A stretch of 7,847 nt of DNA, taken from contig NZOF01000071.1 of assembly GCA_002695185.1 (NCBI GenBank), positions 1-7,847 on the forward strand, written 5' to 3'. A program made the position numbers and the translations under genes. Below the pieces are notes generated by a model. It did not search any database. It saw only the letters and a list, made by a program, of their open reading frames with translations, and was not told the DNA's origin. This DNA comes from Erythrobacter sp. (lineage in GTDB: Bacteria > Pseudomonadota > Alphaproteobacteria > Sphingomonadales > Sphingomonadaceae). Each line of letters opens with the position of its first letter. Within the stretch, counting starts at the first letter, position 1. Shown here piece by piece: positions 6,236 through 7,847 of this stretch.

Positions 6236-6904
6236 ATGCAAGCAAATGGCCATCTGCTACCAGCGAATGGAGCCACGAATCATCTTCCTGCTCAATCCGG
6301 TGCAGGGCGCGGGAGCGATGAAAAGGCGAAGCCGAGCAATCGGGTTAGGCTCAACGGCAATATCGTTCGGCGCAAACCCGGCAAGCGCATTCGGGAGTAT
6401 TGGGACATCGACCTGCCGGGCTTTGGCCTGCGAGTAAATCCCGGCGGCAGGCGGACATGGTTTGTGCTGTTCCGTCAGCGCGGCAAGCTACGGCGGGTGT
6501 GGCTGGGAACCTCCCGCGACATCTCGCCCGCAACGGCCCGCTGCCTCGCGCGGGCGAAACTGGCGGAGGTGGCGCTGGACGGCCTGCCAACGCGCAAGAA
6601 GGCCCGAGCTGCGCAGAAGAGCGACGCGCCCTTGCTACGCGACTACGCCGAACGCTTCTGGGCTGACTATTCGCGACACTGGAAACCATCGACCCGCAAG
6701 CGCAACGAGAGCGCCATCTTCAAGGAAATCCTTGGCGCATTCGGCGACCGGCGCATCGACGAACTGGCGAAGGGCGACATCCTGTTCTGGCGTGACAGCT
6801 TTGTCGAGCGGCCCGGTGTGTTCAACCACACCTTGCCGGTGTTCGCCGATGCCGCCGAGCGCGTATCTGGCTCCATCGCTCGCCTGATCGGAGTTGGGCA
6901 ATGA
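6236..6904 (+). CDS. Integrase fragment: N-terminal arm-binding and core-binding domains (split tyrosine recombinase)
   Basis: This 222-residue frame is the front half of a DUF4102-type phage/island integrase. After a poorly conserved leader of about 40 residues comes the arm-type DNA-binding domain: YWDIDLPGFGLRVNPGGRRT (55-74), FVLFRQRGKLRRVWLG, and the SPATARCLARAKLAEVALDG helix (97-116). The core-binding, SAM-like helices follow: LLRDYAERFW, KPSTRKRNES, FGDRRIDELAKGDILFWRD, and ERPGVFNHTLPVF (191-203). It then stops, where an intact family member would continue through the catalytic domain. The start is set by a strong GAGGAG 7 bases upstream, which lies inside a hairpin. The TGA (6902-6904) overlaps the ATG of the C-terminal half as ATGA. 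This fragment has no catalytic residues of its own. It is most simply half of a pseudogene produced by an internal deletion or frameshift, though a protein could still be made. Confidence 0.8.
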   Translation: MQANGHLLPANGATNHLPAQSGAGRGSDEKAKPSNRVRLNGNIVRRKPGKRIREYWDIDLPGFGLRVNPGGRRTWFVLFRQRGKLRRVWLGTSRDISPATARCLARAKLAEVALDGLPTRKKARAAQKSDAPLLRDYAERFWADYSRHWKPSTRKRNESAIFKEILGAFGDRRIDELAKGDILFWRDSFVERPGVFNHTLPVFADAAERVSGSIARLIGVGQ

Positions 6905-7422
6905 ACGCGCTGACCCTGCGGGGAATCGTCGCCGAGGAACCCGGCAGCCTCAGGCTCCATGTGATTGGCAAGTGCGGCGGCCTAGGAGAGTTGACTGACA
7001 GCAAGACCGGCCCGCGCACGGTCTGGCTGGCCGAAGCAGCTGCAACCATCCTCCACGCGCTGCCGCGCCGTGATAAGCAGCGTTATGTGTTCTGGAACCC
7101 GGCCACCCAGCGCCCAATCACCGATATCGGCAATTTGTGGAGCAAGTTGCGTGACGAAGCTGGCCTTCCTGGCGTCCGCATCCACGATCTGCGGCACAGC
7201 TTTGCCAGCCATGCCGCCGCCCATTCCGAAACCCTGCCGATGATCGGCAAGTTGCTTGGCCATGCCGATGTTCGGACCACGACCCGCTATGCTCATCTTG
7301 ACGATGGGCATGTGATCGAAGCAGCACAGCGCATCGGCGACCTGATCGAGCAAAATATGAGCGGCTCAAATTCATTGAGCCATAACACTAAGTATGATAG
7401 TGAGCCGTTGCTGCATGACTGA
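6901..7422 (+). CDS. Integrase fragment: C-terminal catalytic domain lacking the Arg-I region
   Basis: This 173-residue frame is the back half of the integrase, shifted in frame relative to the front half. It has the beta-hairpin DSKTGPRTVWL (33-43), the H-x-x-R box HDLRHSFAS (95-103; H95, R98), the histidine in LLGHADV (H121) and the nucleophile in TTRYAHLDD (Y130). The usual stretch before DSKTG, with the first catalytic arginine in a TGxRxGE-L-x-W context, is not recognisable. I estimate about 60-80 residues are missing between the two halves. Residues 1-30 look like scrambled remnant. Without Arg-I the enzyme should be inactive for recombination. A separate product is conceivable through ATGA coupling, but decay of an old integrase is the simpler reading. 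Its last 60 bases carry the promoter region of the downstream toxin gene, which may protect this end from loss. Confidence 0.8.
   Translation: MNALTLRGIVAEEPGSLRLHVIGKCGGLGELTDSKTGPRTVWLAEAAATILHALPRRDKQRYVFWNPATQRPITDIGNLWSKLRDEAGLPGVRIHDLRHSFASHAAAHSETLPMIGKLLGHADVRTTTRYAHLDDGHVIEAAQRIGDLIEQNMSGSNSLSHNTKYDSEPLLHD
7363..7402 (+). promoter_or_regulatory. Putative promoter and operator of the toxin-antitoxin operon, inside the integrase 3' end
   Basis: A good -10 hexamer TATGAT lies at 7393-7398, with a weak -35 TTCATT (7371-7376) at 16 bases. Two dyads cover these elements. GGCTCAA (7363-7369) and TTGAGCC (7375-7381) form a perfect 7-bp inverted repeat across ATTCA, over the -35. CACTA (7386-7390) and TAGTG (7398-7402) flank the -10. 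Antitoxin autorepression through such dyads is usual for HigBA/RelBE-type operons; which dyad is bound here is inference. Confidence 0.5.
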
Positions 7423-7813
7423 GAACCCGCGCATCCCCATCTACGCCAACCGCTGGTTCGCCAAGTTCGCGGCAAAGGAAAAGATCAGCGATGCCTCGCT
7501 TACTGATGCCGTGCATCGGGCCGAATCCGGCCTGATCGATGCCGATCTTGGCAACGGCCTTATCAAGCAACGCATCGCGCGCCAGGGCGGAGGCAAATCG
7601 GGCGGCTATCGCTCGATCCTGATCTTCCGCTCGGGCGAGCGGGCCATATTCGTGTTTGCCTTTGCCAAGAGCGACAAGGCGAACCTGAGTGCAGCGGAAC
7701 TGAAGGTCTATCGCAAGGCTGCCAGCATCATGCTGGAGCTGGGCGATGACCAGATCGAAACGGAAATTGAAGCAGGCCGATTGGTCGAGGTGAAAGACGA
7801 TGAGCAAGGCTAA
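7415..7813 (+). CDS. RelE/HigB-type toxin of a type II toxin-antitoxin system
   Basis: The 132-residue protein belongs, by recognisable pattern, to the RelE-like toxin family of Pfam PF06296. The key blocks are NRWFAKFAAKEKISDASL (12-29), VHRAESGLIDADLGNGLIKQ (33-52), the basic Gly-rich RQGGGKSGGYRSI (56-68), then IFVFAFAKSDKANL (78-91) and an ending helix ELKVYRKAASIML. Members are ribosome-dependent mRNA interferases or relatives that block translation. An earlier in-frame ATG exists at 7394, but it lies inside the predicted -10 (TATGAT). ATG 7415 starts the conserved part, so I prefer 7415, although no strong ribosome binding site is seen there. The start overlaps the end of the integrase fragment by 8 bases. 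The antitoxin follows and overlaps the toxin's last codons, a toxin-first order like higBA. The acidic C-terminal tail (IETEIEAGRLVEVKDDE) extends past the usual domain end. Confidence 0.85.
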   Translation: MTENPRIPIYANRWFAKFAAKEKISDASLTDAVHRAESGLIDADLGNGLIKQRIARQGGGKSGGYRSILIFRSGERAIFVFAFAKSDKANLSAAELKVYRKAASIMLELGDDQIETEIEAGRLVEVKDDEQG

Positions 7814-7847
7814 GGCAAAGACCTACAAGAGCGAGGCGATGGCCGCC
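7800..7847 (+). CDS. Antitoxin, N-terminal start only (3' cut by window; HTH/XRE-type partner expected)
   Basis: ATG 7800 begins 16 codons (MSKAKAKTYKSEAMAA) that reach the window edge in frame. It overlaps the toxin gene by 14 bases in another frame, and GAGG (7787-7790) sits 9 bases upstream. The YKSEAMAA block matches the start I remember for antitoxins paired with PF06296 toxins. These carry a helix-turn-helix domain, bind the toxin and repress the operon. The DNA-binding part is outside the window, so the class rests on this short stretch and on position. Confidence 0.7.
   Translation, partial: MSKAKAKTYKSEAMAA

Noticed and set aside
7394..7396. ATG 7394 as toxin start
   Set aside because: It lies within the predicted -10 TATGAT, and the seven extra residues are not family-like. 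7415 is preferred.
1..7847. CRISPR array, tRNA, rRNA or complete insertion sequence
   Set aside because: Read on both strands, I found no regularly spaced repeats, no cloverleaf-like segment and no transposase with terminal repeats. Only tyrosine recombinases represent mobility.

Overview
The window is a GC-rich piece of a bacterial accessory (defence/mobile) island. I think an alphaproteobacterium is most likely, perhaps a sphingomonad or rhizobial relative. This rests on codon use and on the general look of the integrases and the toxin-antitoxin pair as I remember those families, not on any search.

Layout. Bases 2-334 (+) hold the C-terminal end of a tyrosine recombinase whose start lies outside the window. 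It runs head-on into a three-gene operon on the minus strand. Read in its own direction, that operon is: an OLD-family ATPase/TOPRIM nuclease (GajA-like, 5175 to 3340); a UvrD-type superfamily 1 helicase (GajB-like, 3343 to 1634), which overlaps gajA through a CTGA stop/start; and a TIR-like nucleotide-binding protein with an unrecognised C-terminal half (1581 to 343). The first two genes are the signature pair of the Gabija anti-phage system. The third gene is not part of the standard two-gene system and is the most interesting item here.

A 220-bp spacer separates gajA from a divergent plus-strand gene (5396-6148). That gene encodes a mostly helical protein of a hypothetical family with an N-L-x-x-A-L-D-H motif. 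It is followed by a second tyrosine recombinase that is broken in two. The N-terminal DNA-binding half (6236-6904) and the C-terminal catalytic half (6901-7422) meet at an ATGA overlap, with the first catalytic arginine region missing. The 3' end of this integrase carries the promoter and likely operator of a RelE/HigB-type toxin gene (7415-7813). The first 16 codons of the cognate antitoxin (7800 onward) run off the window.

How the parts fit. The GajA-like nuclease and GajB-like helicase would form the phage-sensing and DNA-cutting core. The TIR-like protein could add a nucleotide- or NAD-directed effector or signalling arm. The divergent gene could be an accessory or simple cargo. The flanking recombinases and the toxin-antitoxin pair are the usual means of moving and keeping such islands. 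I saw no tRNA, rRNA, CRISPR array or complete insertion sequence.
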